This document shows positions 38,271 through 46,323 of a stretch of DNA of 64,000 nucleotides, in pieces. Position 1 is the stretch's first letter. Each line of letters begins with the position of its first letter. Both the position numbers and the translations under genes were made by a program. Source of the DNA: Ideonella dechloratans (lineage in GTDB: Bacteria > Pseudomonadota > Gammaproteobacteria > Burkholderiales > Burkholderiaceae_C); assembly GCF_021049305.1 (NCBI RefSeq), contig NZ_CP088081.1:1302001-1366000 (forward strand), given 5' to 3'. The notes under the pieces were generated by a model. That model searched no databases, had not been told where the DNA came from, and worked only from the letters and a program-made list of their open reading frames with translations.

Positions 38271-38507
38271 TCAGCCCTCGCCGGCTTCGCCGTCTGCCAC
38301 CACGCGCACGGCCTGGTTGCCGAGCGTGACCCGTTGGCCTGCGCGGATCTTGCAGGTCTTGCGCAGTTCCACCTGTCCGTCCACCTGCACCTCGCCCGCG
38401 GTGATCAGCTGCTTGGCCGTGCCGCCGCTGGGGGCCAGGCCGGTGGCCTTGAGCAGGGCGTCCAGGGGGATGTGCTCGCCGCGCAGCGGCAGTTCGATCT
38501 CTTGCAT
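38271..38507 (-). CDS. Small S4-domain RNA-binding protein (YbcJ-like)
   Basis: A 78-residue single S4 domain: LLKATGLAPSGGTAKQLITAGEVQVDGQVELRK is the typical loop-strand region, with a basic rim. Such proteins bind RNA, in E. coli possibly in ribosome assembly. ATG 38507 (MQEIELPLRG) is taken; ATG 38516 adds three residues. It converges with the TonB receptor gene (28 bp apart). Confidence 0.85.
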   Translation of the reverse strand: MQEIELPLRGEHIPLDALLKATGLAPSGGTAKQLITAGEVQVDGQVELRKTCKIRAGQRVTLGNQAVRVVADGEAGEG

Positions 38508-38836
38508 GGCGGGCATTGTGCTTGACAAGTCGAGGTGGCCGGGCGCAGAGTGCACGCCTGACCTCTTTCTTCAACCCCTCAACCCGCAGGAGGACGACCA
38601 TGATGCGACGCACGGATCTTGCCCACCCTGCCGTGGCCCGTTGAGCGCCGGTTGATGTTTTTCGCGGGTGTGCCACCCGCGCCGCCCCGTCGGGGCACCT
38701 CTCTCCCGCTTCCTTCCGGTCACGGCCCCTTCCGCCGTCACGCGTGTGCCTGTTCGCGCCCACGCGTCCTGAGACCCTGTGCGCTTGGCGCGCACCCGGG
38801 CTGGCCCGCCGTGGCCGGCCCACGGAAGCGATCACC
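38508..38836. other. Leader region of rsgA with hairpins
   Basis: A 329-bp stretch between the S4 gene and rsgA with no full-length gene. It holds a 14-codon open frame with a perfect AGGAGG, then two perfect stem-loops: GCGGGTG/CACCCGC with a TGC loop (38664-38680) and GCCCC/GGGGC with a GTC loop (38684-38696). The remaining 140 bp to the rsgA start have no clear motif. Confidence 0.4.
38600..38644 (+). CDS. Putative 14-residue leader peptide upstream of rsgA
   Basis: The frame MMRRTDLAHPAVAR starts at 38600, is preceded by AGGAGG with eight bases between, and ends at TGA 38642-38644. The ribosome-binding site is one of the strongest in the window. The two hairpins lie 20 bases after the stop, an arrangement resembling attenuators. 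It is not a known leader I recognise. It could also be a chance purine-rich site. Confidence 0.4.
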   Translation: MMRRTDLAHPAVAR

Positions 38837-39922
38837 ATGTTCGACTCGAACGACTTCGACGCCCTGCGTCGTCTCGGCCTTCACACTTCCCTGATCTCCC
38901 AGGCCCTGGGCCTGTCCACCCAGGACGACGAGCGCCTGATGCGCGTCGTCGAGGTGCAGCGTGACCGCTGCACCCTGCACGATGGCCACCACCTCCACGA
39001 GGCCCGGTTGTGGCCCGCCCTGCAGGCGCGCCTGCAGGTGCAGGGCGAGGGCCTGACCGTCGGTGACTGGGTGCTGGCCCGCCCGGACGGCTCGGGCGGC
39101 CACTGGATCTCGGCCCAGCTGCCGCCCGACCACCGCCTGGTGCGGCGGGACGCCAGCGGACACCGCCAGGGCCTGGTCAGCCATGTGGACCACGCGCTGC
39201 TGGTGATGACCTGCGGGCACGACTTCAACCTGCGCCGCCTGGACCGCTACCTGGCCCTGGTGCGCCTGGCCGAGGTGGACCCGGTGGTGGTGCTCACCCA
39301 GGCCGACACCCATCTCGACCCGGATGCCCGCGTGCAGGCGGTGTACCAACACCTGGGCGCGGGCTCCTTGCTGCCGCCGGTGCTGGCGGTGGATGGGCGC
39401 CGGGCCCAGGCGGCCCAGGCGCTCTCACCCTGGCTGCAGCCTGGGCGCACCCTGGTGCTGCTGGGCTCCAGCGGCGCGGGCAAGAGCACGCTGCTCAACA
39501 CCCTGGCCGGCCATGGTGTGGACGATGCGCAGCGCACCGGCGCCGCGCGCGAGCACGATGGCCGCGGGCGCCACACCACCACCGCGCGCTCGCTGCACCT
39601 GTGTCCCTCCGGCGCCTGCGTGATCGACACGCCGGGCCTGCGGGGTCTGCAGCTCGATGCCGACGAGGCCGACCTGGCGCGCGCCTTCGACGACATCGCG
39701 GCGCTGTCGCACCGCTGCCGCTTCCGCGACTGCCAGCACGAGGAGGAGCCCGGCTGCGCGGTGCGCGGTCAGGTGTCGCCCGATCGGCTGTTGAGCTGGC
39801 ACAAGCTGCAGCGCGAGGCCCGCCGCCATGAGCAGGACGCGCTGCAGCGGCGGGAACAGCTGTCGGTGTGGAAGGCGCGCAGCAAGGCCACGCGGGAGGT
39901 GATGCGGCTCAAGCGGGGCTGA
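38837..39922 (+). CDS. rsgA: Ribosome small-subunit-dependent GTPase A
   Basis: RsgA (YjeQ) is a circularly permuted GTPase that helps late 30S subunit maturation. The 361-residue protein has an OB-fold N-terminus. The G1 motif GSSGAGKSTLLN sits near 211-222 and G3 is in DTPGLRGLQL. A C-terminal zinc finger is visible in CRFRDCQHEEEPGC near 294-307. The start at 38837 precedes MFDSNDFDALRRLGLH; the frame extends to 38744. Its leader is unusual, see 38508-38836. Confidence 0.93.
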   Translation: MFDSNDFDALRRLGLHTSLISQALGLSTQDDERLMRVVEVQRDRCTLHDGHHLHEARLWPALQARLQVQGEGLTVGDWVLARPDGSGGHWISAQLPPDHRLVRRDASGHRQGLVSHVDHALLVMTCGHDFNLRRLDRYLALVRLAEVDPVVVLTQADTHLDPDARVQAVYQHLGAGSLLPPVLAVDGRRAQAAQALSPWLQPGRTLVLLGSSGAGKSTLLNTLAGHGVDDAQRTGAAREHDGRGRHTTTARSLHLCPSGACVIDTPGLRGLQLDADEADLARAFDDIAALSHRCRFRDCQHEEEPGCAVRGQVSPDRLLSWHKLQREARRHEQDALQRREQLSVWKARSKATREVMRLKRG

Positions 39923-39938
39923 GCCGCACCGGCCTTGC

Positions 39939-42434
39939 TCAGCTCACCGTGACGGCCGCGGTGCCGGCCGTCACCACCGCGGTGGTGCTGCGGGCGATGA
40001 CCGAGGTGGCCGGGGCGTTGCTGCCCACCAGCCGGTTGACCTGACGGAACTCGCAGCTCAGTTGCTGGGCCGTCAGCGTCACCACCGAATAGCCCTGGGC
40101 GTCGGTGTTGACGTGCTTCAGCCAGGGGTTGGAGTTCAGCCCGGCCAGCTGCTGGGCCAGTCCCAGCAGCGTGGTGTTGAAGCCGCTGTCGGCCTTCAGG
40201 CCGGCCAGCACCGTGTCGGTCGTGCCGTCCAGCGCGGCCTCGGCCACGCCGGCCTGGGCCAGCGCGCCGCGCACCCGCACGCGGGCCTGCTCGGCCAGGC
40301 TGTCCAGCGTGGGGGTGGCCTTGCCCAGGGTGTAATCCAGCAGGTTGAAGGGCACGCTCAGGGTGCCGGCTGCCGTCGGGATGGAGAGGGTGTAGACCAC
40401 CAGGGTGGCCAGTTCGGCCGAGAGGTCGCCCACCGCGCTGCTGAGGTAGGAGAAAAAGGAATCCGAGCTCATGCCGGCGGTCACCAGGTCCACCATCACG
40501 TCCTGGCCCGTCGCGGCGTCGTAATCGTCGCGCACCGTGCCGGCGAAGAAGGCGTGGATGTCGCCGGTCAGCGCCACCACGTTCTGGACGGCGTGGTCGC
40601 GCAGAAAGCCCATCAGGGCCTGGCGCTCGGCGTTGTAGCCGTCCCACTGGTCGCAGTTGAGCAGGAACTTCTGGAAGTAGGCGGTGAGGGTGCCGTTCGG
40701 ATCGGCCGCGGTGATGAAGCTGGAGCTGGCGCCGTTGGCCTGGATGTCGGTCTTGATCAGGCCGAAGGCGATGACCTGCGCGGCGGCACCGGCCTGGGCC
40801 GTGCTGCCCGCGGCAGCCGCGGCCTTGGCGGCACTGTAGGCGGCCACGGCGATGCCGGCCTGGGTGCTGCTCAGGCCCGCGCCCACGGCGGCGGCGGCCA
40901 GGTCGGCGCTCGTCGCATCGGCGGTGGCGATGGCCACGGCCGCATTGGTGGCCGTGGTCTGGCTGGCGCCGGCCGTCATGGCCGCGACCAGGGCGGCCGC
41001 CACCGTCACGCTGCCGGCGCTGCTGGCCGCCGTGCCGATCTGTGTGGCCAGGGTGCCGATGGCGTTCAGGGCCACCAGGGTGGCGATGGCATCGGTGCCG
41101 TTCAGGCCCATGCGCAGCAGCGAAACTTCGTTGCCCCAGAGCTTCCAGGTGGTGGTCGCGCTTTTCATCGCATCCTCCCACCAGGCGCGCTGGGTGCTGC
41201 CCAGCATGGACACCGGGGCCAGCGGGTCGGCCGCGCCTGCAGCCGTTGCAGCGGCGATCTTGGCGCTGGTGGCCGCGGCGATGGTGGCGGCCGGCACCAT
41301 GTAGCGCGAGCCGATGCTCGATCCCACGGCGGCTTCGGGGATGGTGTGGTCGGCGCGGTAGAGGCGCTCGTCGGTCATGGCCAGCTGGGCCAGGCTGCCG
41401 AACTGGAACTTGCGGTAGATCTGGATCGCGTCGATGCTGCTGCTGTTGGCGTCGTAGCTCACATCGGCCGGCATGAACTCGAACCAGGCCCGGTTGGCAT
41501 GCAGGCGGCGGCTGGTCTGGTGGGTGTTGTCGGCCGCCCCGGTGGTGGCGTCGTAGCTGCCCAGGTCGTAGGTTTCGGCGTCCTGCCAGCAGTCGTCGCT
41601 GAACTCGTGGTCGTCCCAGATGGCGATCATCGCGAAGCGCTCGTGCAGGGCCTGGATGCGGCTGTCGCTGCGGTAGCGCTTGTAGAGGTAGCGGTAGTCG
41701 TCCAGCGCATTGGCGTACTTGCCGCTGCTGCCGTCGGCCTTGCTGGCGCCCTCGGGCAGGCTCAGCGCACCGTGGCGGCTTTCCACCAGGCCGGTCTGGA
41801 AGTCGGCGCCCACCGTCTCGTAGATGTAGTCGCCCAGGTGCAGGAAGAAGTCGAGGTCGCTCTCGTGGGCCACCAGGTGCTCGTAGCCGGCCCAGTGGTT
41901 GATGCTCCAGTCCTGGCAGGTGATGAAGGCAAACCGCAGCTGGTCCAGCGCCGCGCTGCTGGCCGGGGCGGTCTTGAAGCGGCCCACCTTGGAGCGCACG
42001 GTGCCGGCGGTGAACTGGTAGTAGTAGGTGGTGGCCGGGGACAGGCCGGTCAGCTTGTGGCGGATGGTGCCGTCATAGTCGGCATAGGCCGGCACGCTGA
42101 GGTTGGCCAGGGCCGTGCCGCTCAGGGCGGTGTCGCTGCCCAGCAGGGCGCTGTTGTCCGCGGCCGTCACCACCAGGCGGATCGTGACATCGGTGCCGCC
42201 CTGCAGGGAGGCGGTGTCATCCACGCCGCTGGGCGAGACGCGGGTCCACAGCACGATGCTGTCGGGCCGCGGGTCTGCCGAGGCCACGCTCTGCGGGAAC
42301 TTCCAGTTGGCGCCGCTGGCTTCGGGGGTGGCGGGGTCGTCCCCGCTGCAGGCGCTCAGCCCGGCAGAAAGGCCTGCGGACAGGGGGGAGACGGAGAAGA
42401 AGCTGCTCAGCTTCAGAAAGCGACGGCGATCCAT
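39939..42434 (-). CDS. phoD: PhoD-type alkaline phosphatase/phosphodiesterase with Ala-rich insertion
   Basis: An 831-residue secreted metallophosphoesterase of the PhoD family. The N-terminus MDRRRFLKLSS carries a twin-arginine signal and then a lipobox-like LSACSG. A PhoD N-terminal domain (about 45-155) precedes the catalytic part: FITCQDW, HLGDYIYE (about 199-206), IWDDHEFSDD (about 272-281), LGNEV-like WGNEV (433-437) and ALTGDIHAFF (about 621-630). Between 444 and 578 an Ala-rich segment of about 135 residues interrupts the domain, which is why the protein is longer than the usual 520-580. Substrates are phosphate esters. The start is chosen at MDRRRF. Confidence 0.88.
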   Translation of the reverse strand: MDRRRFLKLSSFFSVSPLSAGLSAGLSACSGDDPATPEASGANWKFPQSVASADPRPDSIVLWTRVSPSGVDDTASLQGGTDVTIRLVVTAADNSALLGSDTALSGTALANLSVPAYADYDGTIRHKLTGLSPATTYYYQFTAGTVRSKVGRFKTAPASSAALDQLRFAFITCQDWSINHWAGYEHLVAHESDLDFFLHLGDYIYETVGADFQTGLVESRHGALSLPEGASKADGSSGKYANALDDYRYLYKRYRSDSRIQALHERFAMIAIWDDHEFSDDCWQDAETYDLGSYDATTGAADNTHQTSRRLHANRAWFEFMPADVSYDANSSSIDAIQIYRKFQFGSLAQLAMTDERLYRADHTIPEAAVGSSIGSRYMVPAATIAAATSAKIAAATAAGAADPLAPVSMLGSTQRAWWEDAMKSATTTWKLWGNEVSLLRMGLNGTDAIATLVALNAIGTLATQIGTAASSAGSVTVAAALVAAMTAGASQTTATNAAVAIATADATSADLAAAAVGAGLSSTQAGIAVAAYSAAKAAAAAGSTAQAGAAAQVIAFGLIKTDIQANGASSSFITAADPNGTLTAYFQKFLLNCDQWDGYNAERQALMGFLRDHAVQNVVALTGDIHAFFAGTVRDDYDAATGQDVMVDLVTAGMSSDSFFSYLSSAVGDLSAELATLVVYTLSIPTAAGTLSVPFNLLDYTLGKATPTLDSLAEQARVRVRGALAQAGVAEAALDGTTDTVLAGLKADSGFNTTLLGLAQQLAGLNSNPWLKHVNTDAQGYSVVTLTAQQLSCEFRQVNRLVGSNAPATSVIARSTTAVVTAGTAAVTVS

Positions 42435-42522
42435 GGGTCATGCTCCGGAAAAACAAAGGCCCGCGGCGGCGGGCAGCGGGCCATGTTTGCCGGCGACGGT
42501 GACCGTCGCGTGACGGAGGTGC

Positions 42523-44556
42523 TCAGTTTTGCGGCTTGAGCAGCGTCTGCTGCATGAACAGCACCGTGGCGTAGAACTGGAAGTCGGCGTTCTCCTTGCG
42601 CTGGAAGCCGTGGCCCTCGTTCTCGGCGCGCAGGTACCACACCGGCACGCCGTTGGCGCGCGCCTTGGCGACGATCTGCTCGGCCTCGGTCCAGGGCACG
42701 CGGGGGTCGTTCTTGCCCTGCACCACGAACATCGGCTTCTGGATCTTCTCGGCGTTGCTCAGCGGCGAGATGCGCTCCAGGAAGGCGCGCATCGCGGGGT
42801 CGCGCTCGTCGCCGTATTCCACCCGGCGCAGGTCGCGCCGGTAGCTCTCGGTGTTGCTCAGGAAGGTGACGAAGTGCGAGATGCCGACGATGTCGATGTT
42901 GCCGGCGATGCGGTCGGCGTAGTGCTCGGCCACCGCCAGGCTCATGTAGCCGCCGTAGCTGCCACCGGTCACCAGCACGCGGCTCGGGTCCAGGTCGGGC
43001 TGGGTGGCGATCCAGTCGAGCAGGGCGCCGATGTCCTTCACCGAGTCCTCGCGCTTCATGCCGTTGTCGGCCGCCAGGAAGGTCTTGCCGAAGCCGCTGG
43101 AGCCGCGCACATTGGGCTGGAGGATGGTGACGCCCAGTTCCTGCACGTAGTAGTTGCCCCGGCCCAGGAAGCCCACCTTGGCCTGACCCTCGGGGCCGCC
43201 GTGGATGGCGATCAGCACCGGGCGGCGGCCCGGAAAGCGCTGCGGGTCGGCGCGCGAGATCAGGCCCGAGATGCTCAGCCCGTCGAAGCTCTTCCAGCGC
43301 ACCACCTGCTGGCGGGCGAACTGGCGCGTGTCCACGCCGGCAGGGGCGCGGGCCTCGGTCCACTGCTGCACCTGGCCGCTGGCCGGGTTCAGGCTGTAGA
43401 GCTGGCTGGGGCCGGCGCTGCTGTTGAGCGAGAAGGCCAGCTCGCGGCTGGCCGGGTGGAAGCTGGCCTGGCCCACCGTGCCTTCGGGCAGGGCGGGCTG
43501 CGGCAGTTCGCTGAGGGTGCGGCTGTCCACCAGGTGCAGCACCTCGCGGCCGTCCTCATTGGCCAGCACGGCCAGCAGGTCGCCTTCGTCGGTGCTGCTG
43601 GCCAGATCCAGGTCCCAGGGGATGTCGAGCCGGGCCGGGCTGAGCTGGCCGCTCTTGATGTCCAGCCGCAGCAGCTGGCGGAACTCGCCGCGGGCATCGC
43701 TGGTGAGCAGCAGGCCCTGGCCATCGGGCTGGAAGGCCTGCGGGAACCAGGTGGCGGCCGCCGTCTCGCCGTTCCGGGGCAGCAGCTGGCGCTTCTCGCC
43801 GCTGGCCAGGTCCAGCAGCCAGACCTCGGTGCGGTTGGCCGACAGGTAGTGCAGCAGGGCCACCTGCCGGTCATCCGGCGAAACGACCGAGGCCTCCCAG
43901 CCGGAGCCTGGCAGGGTGGCCACGGCGCGGCGGCCTTCCGGGTGCAGCGGGTCGACCAGCCACAGGGTGGTGTCCACGCTGGCCCGGCTGCCGCCCTGGG
44001 CGGTGCGGTCCAGCGGCACGGCGGTGTAGAGCAGGCGTGCCGGTGGTGCGTCGGCCCCGGGTGCGGCGTCGCCGTGCAGCCAGATGTTCATCGCATAGCG
44101 CTGACCGGGCTCCACCAGGGCGGTCACCACGCGGGTGTCCAGGTCCAGGCGGTAGAGCTGGTCGGCCTCGTTGCCGCCGGCCGCCCGCTGGAAGACGATG
44201 TAGCGGCCGTCGCGCGGGTCGTAGCGGCCCACCCGCACCGGATCGGCAAAGTCGGTCAGGGCTTCGGGCTCGGCCATCGGGCCGCTCAGGCGGTAGAGCT
44301 GGGGTGTGCTGGCCCCCGGGGCGCGGTGGCTGATCAGCATTTCACGCCGGTGGGGGTGCCAGTCCACGAAGCTGTCGCCGCTGAATTCGGTGTACTGCTC
44401 CACGGCCTTGACCAGGCGCATCGGCACCGGCGGGATGCCCTGCGCCACCAGGTTGGGATTGGGTGCCAGCACCCCCTGGTCGGCGGAGGGCAGCGAACTG
44501 CAGGCGCTGGCCAGCAGCGCGGTGATCAGGCACAGGGCGGACGTCGTGTGGCGCAT
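42523..44556 (-). CDS. S9-family prolyl oligopeptidase-like lipoprotein
   Basis: A 677-residue peptidase of the S9C/acylaminoacyl type. An N-terminal lipoprotein signal is seen (lipobox LLASACSS, Cys19 lipidated). A WD-type propeller (about 60-400) precedes the alpha/beta hydrolase. The nucleophile is Ser533 in GGSYGG, and Asp and His follow in GKNDPRVPW and ENEGHGF. It would act at the periplasmic face of a membrane. It lies 88 bp upstream of phoD on the same strand. Confidence 0.9.
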   Translation of the reverse strand: MRHTTSALCLITALLASACSSLPSADQGVLAPNPNLVAQGIPPVPMRLVKAVEQYTEFSGDSFVDWHPHRREMLISHRAPGASTPQLYRLSGPMAEPEALTDFADPVRVGRYDPRDGRYIVFQRAAGGNEADQLYRLDLDTRVVTALVEPGQRYAMNIWLHGDAAPGADAPPARLLYTAVPLDRTAQGGSRASVDTTLWLVDPLHPEGRRAVATLPGSGWEASVVSPDDRQVALLHYLSANRTEVWLLDLASGEKRQLLPRNGETAAATWFPQAFQPDGQGLLLTSDARGEFRQLLRLDIKSGQLSPARLDIPWDLDLASSTDEGDLLAVLANEDGREVLHLVDSRTLSELPQPALPEGTVGQASFHPASRELAFSLNSSAGPSQLYSLNPASGQVQQWTEARAPAGVDTRQFARQQVVRWKSFDGLSISGLISRADPQRFPGRRPVLIAIHGGPEGQAKVGFLGRGNYYVQELGVTILQPNVRGSSGFGKTFLAADNGMKREDSVKDIGALLDWIATQPDLDPSRVLVTGGSYGGYMSLAVAEHYADRIAGNIDIVGISHFVTFLSNTESYRRDLRRVEYGDERDPAMRAFLERISPLSNAEKIQKPMFVVQGKNDPRVPWTEAEQIVAKARANGVPVWYLRAENEGHGFQRKENADFQFYATVLFMQQTLLKPQN

Positions 44557-44872
44557 GGGGTGAACGCGTGACAGGAACGGGGGAGGGTGGCATCGCCGGT
44601 GGGCAATGGACCGCGCAGAATCTGGAATGTAACGTCCTGGTCCCGCCGCCCCGCGGGCCTGTCCCGTCCGGTCAGGTGCCTGCGTTCAACCCCGGGGCAT
44701 CGGCCGCAGCCAGGCCGGTCTGCATGGGGATCGACCCTGTCGGCATTTGTCCGACAGCCTGCCGCGTGCGTGCGCCGACAGCCGGCATCGTCCTGCGCCG
44801 ATGTTGCCCGCGCGGCCGGCTGCCTAGAGTCTCTTCCATGGCATCCGCTCCCGGGTGCCGGGAGACAACACC
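44557..44872. other. Intergenic region with operator-like dyad
   Basis: A 316-bp divergent region between the S9 lipoprotein peptidase and the small conserved protein. No gene is seen. It contains the 21-bp palindrome reported separately and a TTGCCC at 44804-44809 with TAGAGT at 44825-44830, spaced only 15 bases, which is too close for a standard promoter. Confidence 0.3.
44737..44757. promoter_or_regulatory. 21-bp perfect dyad, possible operator
   Basis: CTGTCGG (44737-44743) and CCGACAG (44751-44757) form a perfect 7+7 inverted repeat with a 7-base AT-rich spacer. A further CGACAG half-site lies close by near 44775. It is not a canonical LexA box, where the CTGT and ACAG halves are eight bases apart. 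The length and symmetry fit a dimeric regulator that would control the small gene or the peptidase. Confidence 0.4.
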
Positions 44873-45109
44873 ATGGTCAGTCTGCACACCGCCTGCGGCG
44901 CGACGGCCTCCGACCTCGCGCAGACGCAGTACCTGCTCCGGTTCGAGTCGCTTTTTCATGCCGGCCGCGGCATGGCCTTCCCCTGCGACGCGCAGGGCCA
45001 TGTGGACCTGGACGGCATGACCGAGCGGGCCCGCGAGAGCTACCTCTACGCCCGCGCCGTGATCGGCCGCGAATACGCCTTCCCGCAGGTGCTGTCGCTG
45101 GCCCACTGA
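44873..45109 (+). CDS. Small conserved hypothetical protein, Burkholderiales type
   Basis: A 78-residue acidic protein with no signal peptide or membrane segment. FESLFHAGRGMAFPCDAQGH and a later ARESYLYARAVIGREYAFP are a pattern I associate with an uncharacterised family seen often in Burkholderiales. GGAGA eight bases before ATG 44873 supports this start; ATG 44855 is weaker. Function is unknown. It stands alone, followed by dusC with a 71-bp gap. Confidence 0.65.
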   Translation: MVSLHTACGATASDLAQTQYLLRFESLFHAGRGMAFPCDAQGHVDLDGMTERARESYLYARAVIGREYAFPQVLSLAH

Positions 45110-45180
45110 GTCCGCCCATTGAGCCGGCCCGGCCGGCTGCGGGTATCGTCTCGGGTTTGGACTTGCCCGCCCGACCGACG

Positions 45181-46323
45181 ATGAAGCTGCTGCTGGCCCC
45201 GATGGAGGGGCTGCTCGACGCCACCTTGCGTGACGTGCTGACCCGCGCGGGCGGCATCAGCCGCTGCGTCAGCGAGTTCATCCGCGTCACCGACACCCTG
45301 CTGCCCGAGCGGGTGTTCTTCCGCGTGATGCCGGAGCTGGCCGAGGGCGGCTGCACCCCGGCGGGCGTGCCGGTGCGCGGGCAGCTGCTGGGCTCCGACC
45401 CGGCCTGCCTGGCCGACAACGCCGCCCGCCTGGCCGGCCTCAGCCCCCACGGGGTGGACCTGAACTTCGGCTGCCCGGCCAAGGTGGTCAACCGCCATGG
45501 CGGCGGCGCCGCGCTGCTGGACGAGCCCGAGCTGATGCACCGCATCCTGCGCGAGGTCTGCCGCACCGTGCCGGCGGGCACCGTCGTCTCGGCCAAGATG
45601 CGGCTGGGCACCCAGGACGACGCCCGTGCCGTCGAATGCGCCCAGGCCCTGGTCGAGGGCGGGGCCATGGAACTGGTGGTGCACGGCCGCACCAAGCTGC
45701 AGGGCTACCGGCCGCCGGCCTACTGGGACCGCATCGGGGCCATCCGCGAGGCCGTGGCGGTGCCCGTGGTGGCCAACGGCGAGATCTGGACGGTGGACGA
45801 TGCCCGCCGCTGCCAGGCCGAGAGCGGCTGCACCGACCTGATGCTGGGCCGCGGCATGGTCTGCGACCCGGGACTGGCTCTGGCCGTGCGGGCGGCCGTG
45901 GCGGGTGAGGGGGAGGCACTGGTCGGGCTGGACTGGGCCGCCCTGCAGCCCCTGCTGGCGGTCTTCTGGGATCGGGTGCGGCTGCACATCGTCCCGCGCC
46001 ACCAGGCCGGCCGGCTCAAGCAATGGCTCAACCTGCTGCGCCGCTGCCACCCCGAAGCCGAGGCCGCCTACCAGGCCTGGCGCGGGGAGACCGACGGCCG
46101 CCGCATCGCGCTGGCGCTGCTGGGCCCGGAAGGCGCCGGCCCGGGCGGCGAGGGGCGCACGGCGGGGGGCCGGTACACTGCGGGGTCGCTCCCGTCCGGC
46201 GGAGCTTTCGTCCCAACGCATTCCCCGCGCCATGTCCCTGTCTTCCAAGGTCCCGGCGACCTCGGTGTTCGAACTCAAGAGCGCTGCGCTGACCGTCCTG
46301 GCGCTGCAACTCAAGACGCCTGA
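45181..46323 (+). CDS. dusC: tRNA-dihydrouridine(16) synthase DusC-like
   Basis: DusC reduces uridine 16 in tRNA with FMN and NADPH. The catalytic Cys98 lies in NFGCPAKVVNRHGGGAALL. FMN-binding segments include LLLAPMEGLLDATLR, SAKMRLGT and VPVVANGEI. At 380 residues it is about 60 longer than the E. coli protein: the core ends near GRRIALALLGPE (residue 317), and a Gly/Pro-rich tail reads on 92 bp into minC before the next stop. The tail is probably not functional, but no earlier stop exists. Confidence 0.88.
   Translation: MKLLLAPMEGLLDATLRDVLTRAGGISRCVSEFIRVTDTLLPERVFFRVMPELAEGGCTPAGVPVRGQLLGSDPACLADNAARLAGLSPHGVDLNFGCPAKVVNRHGGGAALLDEPELMHRILREVCRTVPAGTVVSAKMRLGTQDDARAVECAQALVEGGAMELVVHGRTKLQGYRPPAYWDRIGAIREAVAVPVVANGEIWTVDDARRCQAESGCTDLMLGRGMVCDPGLALAVRAAVAGEGEALVGLDWAALQPLLAVFWDRVRLHIVPRHQAGRLKQWLNLLRRCHPEAEAAYQAWRGETDGRRIALALLGPEGAGPGGEGRTAGGRYTAGSLPSGGAFVPTHSPRHVPVFQGPGDLGVRTQERCADRPGAATQDA

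Noticed and set aside
44737..44757. LexA operator
   Set aside because: CTGT and ACAG halves are 13 bases apart instead of the eight in the enterobacterial box, and neither flanking gene is a typical SOS gene.
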